A stretch of 64,000 bases of DNA from NCBI GenBank assembly GCA_914767715.1, contig OU612066.1, forward strand, positions 12,283,001 to 12,347,000, given 5' to 3'. Shown here in pieces: positions 1-10,300 of this stretch. Below the pieces are notes generated by a model that was given only the letters and a program-made list of their open reading frames with translations, did no database searches and was not told the DNA's origin. This stretch comes from Membranipora membranacea (lineage: Eukaryota; Bryozoa; Gymnolaemata; Cheilostomatida; Membraniporidae). Numbering within the stretch: the first letter of the stretch is position 1; each line of letters starts with the position of its first letter. The position numbers and the translations under genes are program-made.

Positions 1-1005
1 GTTCCAGGTGCTTCTGCTGATCCTGAAGAAGGTGCTAGACCAAAAACAACTTCATTTTGGAAGAAGCTTCGCACTAAGAAACCGCGTGCCGACATGATGG
101 AAGAAATTTTGACAACAGGCAAATCAAGAAGCACATCAAATGAAGCCTCAAAAATATATAACTGCAATGATGGCCTTCAGGATAAAGACAGTTTGGAGGG
201 TCTGGAAAATCCTGCGATTCAGAAAGCTACTGAAAATAGACCAGTAGTGGAGGAGATGAATCCTAGAGTGCTCAGGGCGATGCAAGAATCCACACATACT
301 ACAGCTGAACAAGGAACATCTGAGAAAGAACATGAGGAAAGTGATAAACAACACGCCGCGGCTAAATCTACAAAAGGAAAAGACAAGATGTCAAAAGAGA
401 GACAATGGCTAGTTCGAGTGATGATAAGTGATGGCCAAACCCAGACAGTAAAACCCGCGACAAACGAGGAACCAATAAAAGACCAAGAATGTGATCAGAG
501 TAGAGATACATCCCAGGCAATGCCCACAGCAGACCATCAAGAGGCAACAACCAGTACAACATCCAAAACACATCCTAATTTGAAACAAGTAGGGAGTCAG
601 TCACCCAGGAGAAACAGGAGATTTTGGGAAAGGTTTTGGGCAAGTCAACAAAAGAGTGCAGCCGTGCGCATCCAACAAGAGAAGTCCGGTGGGCACAATC
701 CAGATCATGCTGAGTTGGCAGGTTCACTTCTGCATGGCAAACACACTCAAGACAAGCTGGATGGTACTTCACAAGATAATATGGCTCTAATACCCTTCGA
801 GGACGAGGCTGTAAGATCTAAAACACCCGCGATCCCAGCTGCTCCGAGCAACTCTCTCATTAATAATGCTGAATCTGAGAATAATCCGACAAAACGAGTT
901 ACATGGTCAAAACCTGTAGAAGCAGACAGTAAAGATGGTGGCATCGAGCAAACAACAAGGAGCTGGGTTAAAAAAGTACTAGATGGTTTTATCAAGAGAA
1001 AGTGA
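1..1005 (+). CDS. 3' end of an unrecognised Ser/Glu/Lys-rich protein gene
   Basis: The frame is already open at base 1 and runs 334 codons to TGA at 1003-1005, so this is the C-terminal part of a longer protein or its last exon; the ATG at 94 need not be the true start. The product is strongly hydrophilic (Ser, Thr, Glu, Lys, Gln) with no signal peptide or membrane segment. Short aromatic/basic patches recur: SFWKKLRTKK near the left edge, RQWLVRVM, RRFWERFW, and SWVKKVLDGFIKRK at the C-terminus. They look like repeated amphipathic motifs in a disordered chain. I do not recognise the family. AATAAA follows 38 bp after the stop. Confidence 0.7.
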   Translation, partial: VPGASADPEEGARPKTTSFWKKLRTKKPRADMMEEILTTGKSRSTSNEASKIYNCNDGLQDKDSLEGLENPAIQKATENRPVVEEMNPRVLRAMQESTHTTAEQGTSEKEHEESDKQHAAAKSTKGKDKMSKERQWLVRVMISDGQTQTVKPATNEEPIKDQECDQSRDTSQAMPTADHQEATTSTTSKTHPNLKQVGSQSPRRNRRFWERFWASQQKSAAVRIQQEKSGGHNPDHAELAGSLLHGKHTQDKLDGTSQDNMALIPFEDEAVRSKTPAIPAAPSNSLINNAESENNPTKRVTWSKPVEADSKDGGIEQTTRSWVKKVLDGFIKRK

Positions 1006-1043
1006 TATACTTTTCAACAAAATAAGCTGCTGTTGCGTCAACC

Positions 1044-1049
1044 AATAAA
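1044..1049 (+). promoter_or_regulatory. Poly(A) signal of the left-edge gene
   Basis: AATAAA 38 bp after the TGA of the frame ending at 1005; a second AATAAA lies at 1161-1166. Position and orientation fit 3'-end formation of that gene. Confidence 0.55.
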
Positions 1050-2388
1050 AATGTTTTACGCGCCTGATTTGAATATTTATGATTTCATTGTTTTCTTCTT
1101 AATTTAATTTCCTGTTTACCGCGCTTGTTTTAGAAAAATGCATGTTTGCATAAGGGTCTAAATAAAAACTCATGTTCATGTAAAACAAATGTAATGTAAT
1201 AGTCAGTAGTAATTAGAATAACCAGAGAGAAGGCGCTGTCAACACAACATAAATCAGTCATCACCCGCACCCCGGCCCCGCCAGAAACGTCACCCGAGAT
1301 GGAAAAGCACCAGTATTATACTGAGATCAGTCACCTCTGATAAATTATGGTCTGATATCAATTTCGGAGTTATCAGTAGCTGTGAAACTCATGTCGTTTA
1401 ATTGTGTGTTCCGAACTTTACCAACAGCCAAAAACTGTATTGGAAACTGACAAGTACATGCATATATAATAATGTATATACATTGTGAAAAATAGAATTA
1501 ATGAATAAAACATTATCTCAAAATGTCTTTCAATAGATAAAAAATTAAAAATCCCCTTCCTTAAATTGCGGTAGTGGGTACTGCGGTGTCACATAGATTA
1601 ACTTATCAGATGGCCCTAGTTCAACCAGTGAATGGGAAAATAAAGGTGTCATATTTGTATGATAAAACTGCTAATGAAATTGCCTATAGTCCCTGTGTTT
1701 AGCCTATTCAAGCTTTAGGAGCGAGATCAAAAGGTAGTGTGACTGGCGTTTCAAGTCTTGGAGCTAATAGAAAGCTGGGAAATTCTCTGGTTTAGTAAAA
1801 TATGTCATCATCCTTAAATAGTGTAACATGTAAGTTATTACCCACATTACTTACTCAGGAAGTAGGTGATGTCTTCCAAGGAGCCTTCGACCAATCATGT
1901 AAAAGAACTATACACTATTTTATATGGCAGACAATATCATCCTAGCCGGAGAAAAAATGATAATGTTTTGTGATTGGAGAATTGATTGGTATACCATATT
2001 ATAGTGTGATCACAAGAAGACAGAGACTATAAGGTCAAGGAAATATAATCCTAGTCAAAGAAAACAGACTTTATGTAAAATGCAAAATGAAGGGGTTATG
2101 AAGAAAAACTCGAGCTAAGGAATGTATCATGCCGAGAACCTTTTATGTATTTTACTATAGTTTATTTTGTACGCATGAATCTCAAGTATCACATCTTATA
2201 TTTACCAGACCGATTAAGCTCAGTCAATATTTATTTTCTATTTTAGATGTGTCACATTTCAGAAAAACATTCTGGCGCAAGATATTGATGCCAATCAATG
2301 TAGAAAAAAGAAATTGTAATTCCTATTTTTAAAACATCTTATTCATTTATTTTAATTTCTGTTGCGAAGGAATTAAGAGCATCACAGA
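1050..2388. other. Intergenic DNA with no gene seen
   Basis: AT-rich sequence between the first gene's poly(A) signal and the next frame. Short open frames here have no splice support, recognisable motif or coding-like composition. It may hold the promoter of the frame beginning at 2389, but no clear TATA box was assigned. Confidence 0.5.
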
Positions 2389-2862
2389 ATGATGGCGATT
2401 TTCAAAGGCTGGGAACATGGAAGCTTTTCACTATTTAACGCAGTAACCTACCACGATCCAAACAAATTGAAAACAAGATATAACTATGGCCCTGACATGG
2501 AACTTAACGATGAGGCAACCTCAAATTGGAGAGTAGTCCGTTAAATGGTGGCAACGAAGCAGCAGTACTTGATGATATCGAGGGAGGCATTCATGCTTGG
2601 GCCAATAAAGGGGTCTACCACCTTCAACAACCAGCTCCTGAGCTTGAGGTGGCTAAAGAAGCCTCCGAGAGGCTAGAGGAATGTCTGAGAGAAAAAAAGG
2701 AAATCATCAATGCCAAAGTTCGGTATGCTTATTGGTCGTACCGCTGGGAATCATATCGTGTCTATGATTGGAATCAGAATCTTACTGACGAAGCATGTCT
2801 AATACTGAGAGAAGTTGTCCCTCCGCATTTGAGAATAAGGATACTTCAATACCATGTTGTGT
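2389..2862 (+). CDS. Unrecognised coding frame, broken or with an unplaced intron
   Basis: Two adjacent frames look like parts of one gene. ATGATGG at 2389 opens 51 codons (MMAIFKGWEHGSFSLF...) to TAA at 2542. An overlapping frame, open from 2514 and lacking an early ATG, runs to 2862 and encodes a charged helical segment with ASERLEECLREKKEI and YAYWSYRW. It then meets GTAAGT, a good donor, just before its stop. Joining the two needs a frame change, through either a small intron or a real frameshift. The protein family is not recognised. Alternatively this is a decayed gene. Confidence 0.45.
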
Positions 2863-3079
2863 AAGTGATCGTTGCACATTCGAAAGAAAATATGGCTGCT
2901 GTTATACACTAAGGTAATTATAAAACATGATGTTCCTTATGATGATTACATAAGAAAATTTCATCTGACACTTCTACTACAAACCATGCAAACATTTAAG
3001 TCACAGTAACATTTAGATATCATGCCGAGAAGGTTTCTATTTAAATTAAACTTCCTATCGATTTCCACATTGTTATACA

Positions 3080-3556
3080 ATGGCTACAAATAGAAAAGAA
3101 AGTTTGCTGTTTTTTGCAGGTAAAGGGAGAGCAATTACTGACTCAAACTTATTGAAGTTTCTCAATGGCTTCTTCTATGATCGACTTCCAAAACAAGGAC
3201 CTGGAGCTGCAAGGCGACTTCACCTTGAACAAGCAAGAGAATACGCGTTAGATAGCAATGTCAAACCATACAGTCGTATCAGGTTTCTGCTAAGAGAGTC
3301 TAGCGAGACTTTAGAGCAGGAATTTCGCGCGGATCTATGCCAGTATGATGGTGTGAATAGAGAAAATGTGTGTCAAGTCACTACACTAGAACACTACGGA
3401 GCACTTCTCAAAGCCTTAGGAAGGAGACCAGAGGCTGTTATACAGTATCAGGCTGCCATTGATGTGAATAAGCAAATCAACAGCACCTACAGACCACATG
3501 TAACTTTTACTCGAGTGAAAGTTCTCAGACAATCTAAGCGACAGCAGCGCTGGTGA
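3080..3556 (+). CDS. Small protein or 3' exon with one TPR-like motif
   Basis: A 158-codon frame starts at an ATG in reasonable context (ACAATGG) and ends TGA at 3554-3556. Residues 101-134 (EHYGALLKALGRRPEAVIQY and onward) fit the tetratricopeptide helix pair with the Leu-Gly, Tyr, Gly, Ala and Tyr positions. TPR units mediate protein-protein contacts and usually occur in arrays, so a lone motif suggests a fragment. A polypyrimidine tract with TTTTTTGCAG just before 3120 looks like a splice acceptor, so the segment may be the last exon of the gene at 2389. Direct joining from the donor at 2862 to that acceptor gives an immediate stop, whereas an acceptor a few bases later keeps the frame open. 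Confidence 0.5.
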   Translation: MATNRKESLLFFAGKGRAITDSNLLKFLNGFFYDRLPKQGPGAARRLHLEQAREYALDSNVKPYSRIRFLLRESSETLEQEFRADLCQYDGVNRENVCQVTTLEHYGALLKALGRRPEAVIQYQAAIDVNKQINSTYRPHVTFTRVKVLRQSKRQQRW

Positions 3557-4324
3557 AAAGCCAAGGCATCAACAAAAAGTTTTTTTTAATAATGTTTTCA
3601 AGCAACACTTTGTGTGGGCACCCAACGCTCAAATACAAATTAATCGGTTTGCAAGGCTGGAAACGGATTTATTTGACATTAATCGCAAGCCAAACCTGTC
3701 AGAATATCACAACGTTCATACACGTAGGTCTGATCATATTTAACTAATATTATATTTATAGTACGCCAAAGTAAAAGCATGTTTATATTCAGCTAAGTGA
3801 TCTCGATGAAAATTATTTATATATAATATATATAATTATGTTTTTAAATACGCTGCAAAAACTATCATACTTCTGTGAATTTATTCCAAACAGTAGTGGT
3901 TTATTATATTGAGCTACAATTCACCTTCATAGATGAAAATAAGCCTTGGTGTTATGCAATCTGATATCAACCCAACTCAAGACATGAGCAGAAAGATGCG
4001 CTCTTGTTTGTTTACACCATCTCTATGTTCACATATAACTTATCTATATAATTGTAGCGGAGCCATCTGGTAGTCCACAAAACTACATACTATTACCAAT
4101 CAGAGCAACAGGAATAACATATCTCTTATGAATGATAATATCATTGCGTCATTTCTTCGAGCATTCTGAACTATTATATGCAAAGCTTGATCAGCAATGT
4201 CACCAACTTTCCAGCAGCGTTTTGCGTTTCACCAATCTTTAGACATCAGTAGTTGGTCGTGGTAGGCGATACGCATGTCTGATTAATAAGAAGCTGGGAA
4301 GAGTAGAGAGAATTTAGAGCAAGC
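3557..4324. other. Convergent intergenic region with probable cadherin 3' UTR
   Basis: No coding sequence seen. On the minus strand, AATAAA motifs at 3880-3885 and 3900-3905 lie about 420-445 bp beyond the cadherin stop at 4325 and are candidate poly(A) signals. The left-hand genes approach from the + strand, so transcription is convergent here. Confidence 0.5.
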
Positions 4325-4433
4325 TTAGGTATGAGGCGGCATCTGTTGCATAGGAAAATTACCACCAGAGTTCATCCATGGTGTCATCATAGGGTTCATT
4401 CCAGCAAACATCATAGGATTCATTCCATTAAAC
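4325..4433 (-). CDS. Cadherin exon 62: Met-rich C-terminus and stop
   Basis: Encodes the last 36 residues, from FNGMNPMM through FAGMNPMM to QQMPPHT and TAA. The unit GMNPMM occurs twice, and ten Met occur counting the one completed at the junction. The final residues do not form an obvious PDZ ligand. Confidence 0.88.
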
Positions 4434-7241
4434 CTACACGAGGAATAAATTGAAGAAAAAAGATGATATTTTGTCAAAATAATAAACTACCCAAAGACCA
4501 GGCAGTTACTTATGATAAAGTTGTATCAGATTTGCATGGTGAAGAGATTCAATGCTCTACTTGGTATGAATTATTGATGGTGGAAATAGTGCCTCCCATA
4601 AGGGAAGGTTATTCTGATTCTCTGCAAATATCGTGCAAATCTGACATGCATCGTCGTTAAGGGTATTGAGTTGGGCTGAGTCATGTTTAGTGTGTAATGG
4701 GGGGTGCAACAGACAGCTACTTGTACTAGCCCGTCTAGATCTCTAGTTTTCATCCTGATCCAGTTTTATCTGGGACCCATGGCAGTACCTCTTTGTGACA
4801 AGTCAGTTGAAGCGGTAACTTGCTTATTGGCACTTGATATCATTATCAAGTAAAAGACAGCATGTGACCAAAGATCAGCAACATTCAAAAAGACAACAGG
4901 TTTTGATTGTTCGGGGGGGGGGACAACTCTTGGTTTGAGTATTATGCCTGATAATGTCGACGTAGTCATATATGATTATGACAAACACACAAGTTGGTTG
5001 GTCATAGATACGTGACTGTATCGACAGAAAACAATAGAAAATACACGCTTGCCTTTCTCTACCACAGGAATGCAATGGAACCAATTTGTAACAAGAAAAA
5101 AGTGACTAAAGCTTCATGCAATACAGCTGACACACTTACATCATATTTTGGTTGAAGTTATTTTGTTGATCAGCAGCATGATTATCATCATCACCTTTAT
5201 CAGCATTGTCAGCTAGCTCTACCACGCCGCTATCTGTGTCTAAATCATCACCTGTATCATCTATCAGATCTCCCTGCTCTCCCTTCTGTTCAGCCATAAC
5301 TCTCCTGTAATTATCATGTGACAATCAATCATCAATCAGGACCCTAAACATTGTGCATGAACTGAAAATTGTTTAATCATAAACACATAAATACTATATC
5401 TTTTTTTATATGTTTATGGTTTTGACTGAGCGGCCTTCTCAAACTAGCTAGAACTTGTAATTCGGATATGCGAATACGAACGATTGTGTAGCAAAATATG
5501 AAATTAATCGACAAATAAAACACACAAAACATTGCAAACAAATCAAGCTGAATGAAAAGAGCGTATATCAAAGTGGCATCTGTGCTGAGGCAGTGAGTAA
5601 CTCTCTATCTAAGTGAACTAACCAAGTGTAAGTCATACTGTACTTACTGTGCCTCAATTCTAAAATCGCAAATTGTATCAAAATGAGCCAGATGTAATAC
5701 ATACATGTAAATAGCCACACCTTACGGTCTTGCTAGACAGGCCAAATGCGTGGAATTGTCTAGCAAGACCTTTAGGTGCTTACTTCGCTACAGCTGGTAG
5801 AAAACAAGCTGCAAACACTGATGATATTGGACCATATAACCATACAACCATATAAATATTTAAATCTACATGGCTCGATAAACTAGAAGGGAATCGTTTT
5901 TTGTGTGTGACAGAAGTGGGCAGTAGAATCCAGTGAAGGTAAAATTAGACTAAGTGCCTATAACTATTTCAAAATGATGGATGTTTGAACTTAAATATCC
6001 CTTCTAGTCCACTATTTCATCTTTTTGGTAAACAAAAGAAAAGCTTAATCTACATTTAGTCATCACATCACATTCTCCTAAGTCTGTCACCAATTCAGTA
6101 TCAACAATTTGTGAAGTATCATAGCAATAATCCGTAAATAGGAATACTCACTGCTTCCAGTAGATGGTAAGAAGAAGAATACCAAACAAGGCAGCGGCGC
6201 CAACCACCATACCCATAATAATAAAGGCCAGGTCTGTAGCACCTGACGCTCCGCTGCTTATAATCGGCTTCTGAGTGACTGTCACTATCTCTGACAGGTT
6301 ACCAAAATAATCTGTTAGCTCTACCTGATACGTGTTGAGATAGCTGTTAAAACAAAGGGATGTATTGTCATATTTTCAGATCATCAGCGTATTTAAAATT
6401 TTGAAATTTTGATTGTACTGTTATTGGAAAGGCCGCTTGAGAAGGATATGTAGAATATGGGCTTTATTTGGGGTCGGTACTGTGTGCACACATTACCATA
6501 GTTTTAATTTTGAACTAAATTCAAATATTTTGGAAGACCACACTGTGCAATTGAGGTTTGATGTGATTGGCTAATCCATCTGTGGTTGAAACTCTACAAA
6601 CTTTGCACGCATAGAAAGGTAACCCCCAATGATTAAATTGTCACAACAGGGAGTTTGGGACATAACCCAAACTCCCTGATCACAAAGAGGGGCAACATCG
6701 GCCTGGGAACCTTGGTTATCAAGACTGTAACAATAATATATAGACAGGGTTCCCAGGCTATAGATTATTTTGTTGTATTATGGTACATGTGCCACAATTA
6801 AATATTGTTCAATCTATATAATCTATTAATATTACATACCCAAGTAAATCAGATTTAGGCATCATTGTTTCCGAGTCAGCAAAGGCAAATATAGTAATGT
6901 TTGTGTGAGTGTCACTTATCGAATCGGTAGATTCAATCCTCACATCTATGCCGAGTATTCTACTCAGATTCGCTGACAGCGGGACATCTGAAGGAAGCCT
7001 TTTATACGGGATAAGAGCGGTGTAGGACACACGGCTATCATCACTAGTCACAATCAACTATCAAAATAATAAATTGCATAACATTGAAAATTGAAATAGT
7101 TTTTGTTTGCAGCGATACTATTTATTGCAATGCTAATTTTCCTTCCCAAACTAAGATCTGTCAACTCCAACTTGATCTGATCTATAATAAATTACTACAG
7201 ACTTCAAATGAACATCTTTCTGGGGATGATAAAATGCACTG

Positions 7242-7316
<75 letters not shown>

Positions 7317-10300
7317 GGATGAGGGGTACAAATCTGACCATGAGAAAGGGTATGGCTATTTATGTACGGTTGCTGGATCGCATTTCTCATCTATGATTGG
7401 TCCACAAGTTCAGAATATTGAATAGCTGACACTTGTATACTTTTGCCAAGCAGCTTGCCTGAGTTTTTGAAGATTGTTACTGGGACGTCAATCAAAGCAT
7501 GACATATAAGCTGTAAGTCTTATACCACTGATCCATATTTTCACATCAATCATTAAATCCAATGCTATTGTAACATCGGCACCTTATTGAAGCAGTTTGA
7601 TATTATCACAGAGTAAGGATATATATCCTTACTCTGTGATACTATTATGAGTAGACAAAGTGATATCAACCTAGACATTTTACTTATAATAGTGATTGAT
7701 GTGGGGTTCTTAAATACTGATGCTTGATCTTGATGAAAAACAGGCAGCATAATGAAAAATAAAGTTAGCAAGGCATGACTTAGCTGACCTTGAACTTTTT
7801 GGTAGTTCTCTTGCCGCTTGTGTGGCCGTTATTATCGACAGCCTCTACAGACAGGTCATACTGAGACAGCGTTATAGACTGAGATAACAGTATCACAGCG
7901 CCGGAACTCGACTCTATACGGAAATACAAGCTTGACTGGGTCAGAGCGTAGCCTATAGTAGCATTATCCCCAGCATCCGGGTCTGAGGCCTGCAACAGCA
8001 TAGATTATCTTTATAGACACAGGATTTCATAATGAGATTCAATAGATTGATAGCCATGATGGTTTCTTCAAATATAGTTAGCCACGAATAGCTGGACTAG
8101 TGTCTTTATGCAAGAACTGTACACCAACAATTGAGGCGTTCAAGTCATCGGTCACACACAGAGAGTAAACATACCCTTTGCACCTGGAACTTGTGTAAAA
8201 GTAAAGCTTATTTATTGAATATAATAACCAAAGTTGTAATTGGGTAATCGTCGTCTAAGGTCATACCCTTATAAAAGCAACCAAATCCCCTTTTACAGCA
8301 GTATCGGGTATTCCAACATTCTCTGCAGTATCGAAGGTTGGGGCGTTGTCATTGATGTCCCTTATTGTCACCTGTCAAAAGAGAAACCGCCATCAATGGT
8401 ATGTTAATGAAAGCTGTTTGTAACTAGAACGAATTGACATGTGTATGAAAAGGCAGGCTTACTTTCATTAGGTTGCTCTTCTATTGATGGACTTTTCTAT
8501 GTGACGATGTGAAAACATCGTATCTTGGAAGTGTTTGTCAACAGCATCAGCATTTGATAAGATGTAATCGAAATTCTAGGTCACTTTTAATCCCCCCCCC
8601 CAACTTTTGCCATGGTTCTTTGGCACATTATGAAAAACATCCATCCAGGATGATATTTTCTGCCAAATAAAATAGTATAGATATATATTAAATTTGTTCT
8701 TATTTGATATTTCTGATCACCTGTACGATAGTTGTGTCGCTTTCTAAAGCTACAGCTCTGACGACTCTCTCAGGTGTGTGAATATCTGAAGTGTAGAGAT
8801 GTGAACTGGTACTGAGCTCTGATAATGAGGGCAGAAGGCTGTCACTCTCCTGTGTCAAAAATAAAACAATGATTTATCAGTATTATAAACTCAATTGGGC
8901 ATCAAATTACATAAAGAAAACACTAATCATTGCGTCATTATCTTGTTTTATGTCTATGGATGAAACTGGGGTTCTTCTTCCTTTTGATTTGACTTTCCCT
9001 GTTAAGTTGAACCCTTAAGGTAATGTCAAAGACCGATCCGAATATCAACATATTATATACCGTTGGAAAGCTGCCGAGCTACTGAAAACGAAAACCTGAA
9101 AAAAACTTAATCCGATGACGTTGTGTCATTTTAGGGGGGAAATGAGGCAGAGAATGCTGTTTTTGTCAATGTAGATGGAGGAGTTAAATTAATTGCAAGA
9201 AATTTCAAAACAGGTGGAATGTATACTTAGAGACTGCGTTCATCATAAAATTTTGTACAGCATGTTTGACATTATGTAAAGGTGGCGAAAATATGTGTTT
9301 GTATTTGAGAGTCTACTGTCATAACAATATGCAAGCTAATTTGTTGAAAGTCAATGTATATGACAATTGAACAGTACTCTAAGATAAAATCATAATTAAT
9401 TTTGTTTCGAACCTATGATCTGTTCCGAATGAATGATTGAAATTTCACATATTTTCATGGCTTCACAAAAAAATGCATTGTGTGGCGTGACGTAAAAAGT
9501 CAATTTAATCTAGTCATATATCAAAGAAAATTAGATTTTATGGTGAACGCAATCTCTAAGTATACATTCCATCTGTTTTGAAATCTCTTGCAATTAATTT
9601 GACTCCTCCATCCGCATTGACAAAACAGCATTTTCTGCCTCATTTCCTCCTTAAAATGACACAACGTCATCGAATCTAGTTTTTGTTCAGGTATTCATTT
9701 TCAGTAGCTTGGCAGCTTTGCAACGGTATATGATATGTTGATATTCGGATCGGTCTTTGACATTACCTTAAAGCGGGAGTTCAGTTCAAATTCACTTTCT
9801 CCATCCCTATCCAGGTTGATAGATCAACCGATTCCGTACATGTGCTCCATTTTGGCGCCAATTACATCATAACAATTTGTTAACATTGATAAGGAAGGAT
9901 TTGATGTCATAGGTGGACACTCATAATCAATGCCCTATCAATCAATAATGACTGATTTACATTTAGCGATTTTTCTCCGTAAATATTTAGTATTTTTGAA
10001 AATCATTATAGCTACACATTCCTCAACTATATTTGACTCTGCTGATGAAGTTTTGAAAACTAATTTTCTTTTTTTAAGAGAAAATTAGATGTAAAAAAGT
10101 GTAGGAATACAATACTTTTCAGTTCAGTTTATAGTTAAATTACAGTGTCACAATGTGTATCAAAGCAGGTGCACTGCATGATATAGATTTTCTAATGAAT
10201 TATAAATCAATATATCATTAATCATCATGCTTTACGCTATTAAATATGGCTAAATGTAGCCTGTATTGGCAAGACAGCTATGCTCGATGTAATTACCGTG

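Noticed and set aside
7604-7641. Palindrome as an intrinsic transcription terminator
   Set aside because: Bacterial-type terminators do not apply here, and the same palindrome recurs at two other intronic sites, so a foldback repeat explains it better.
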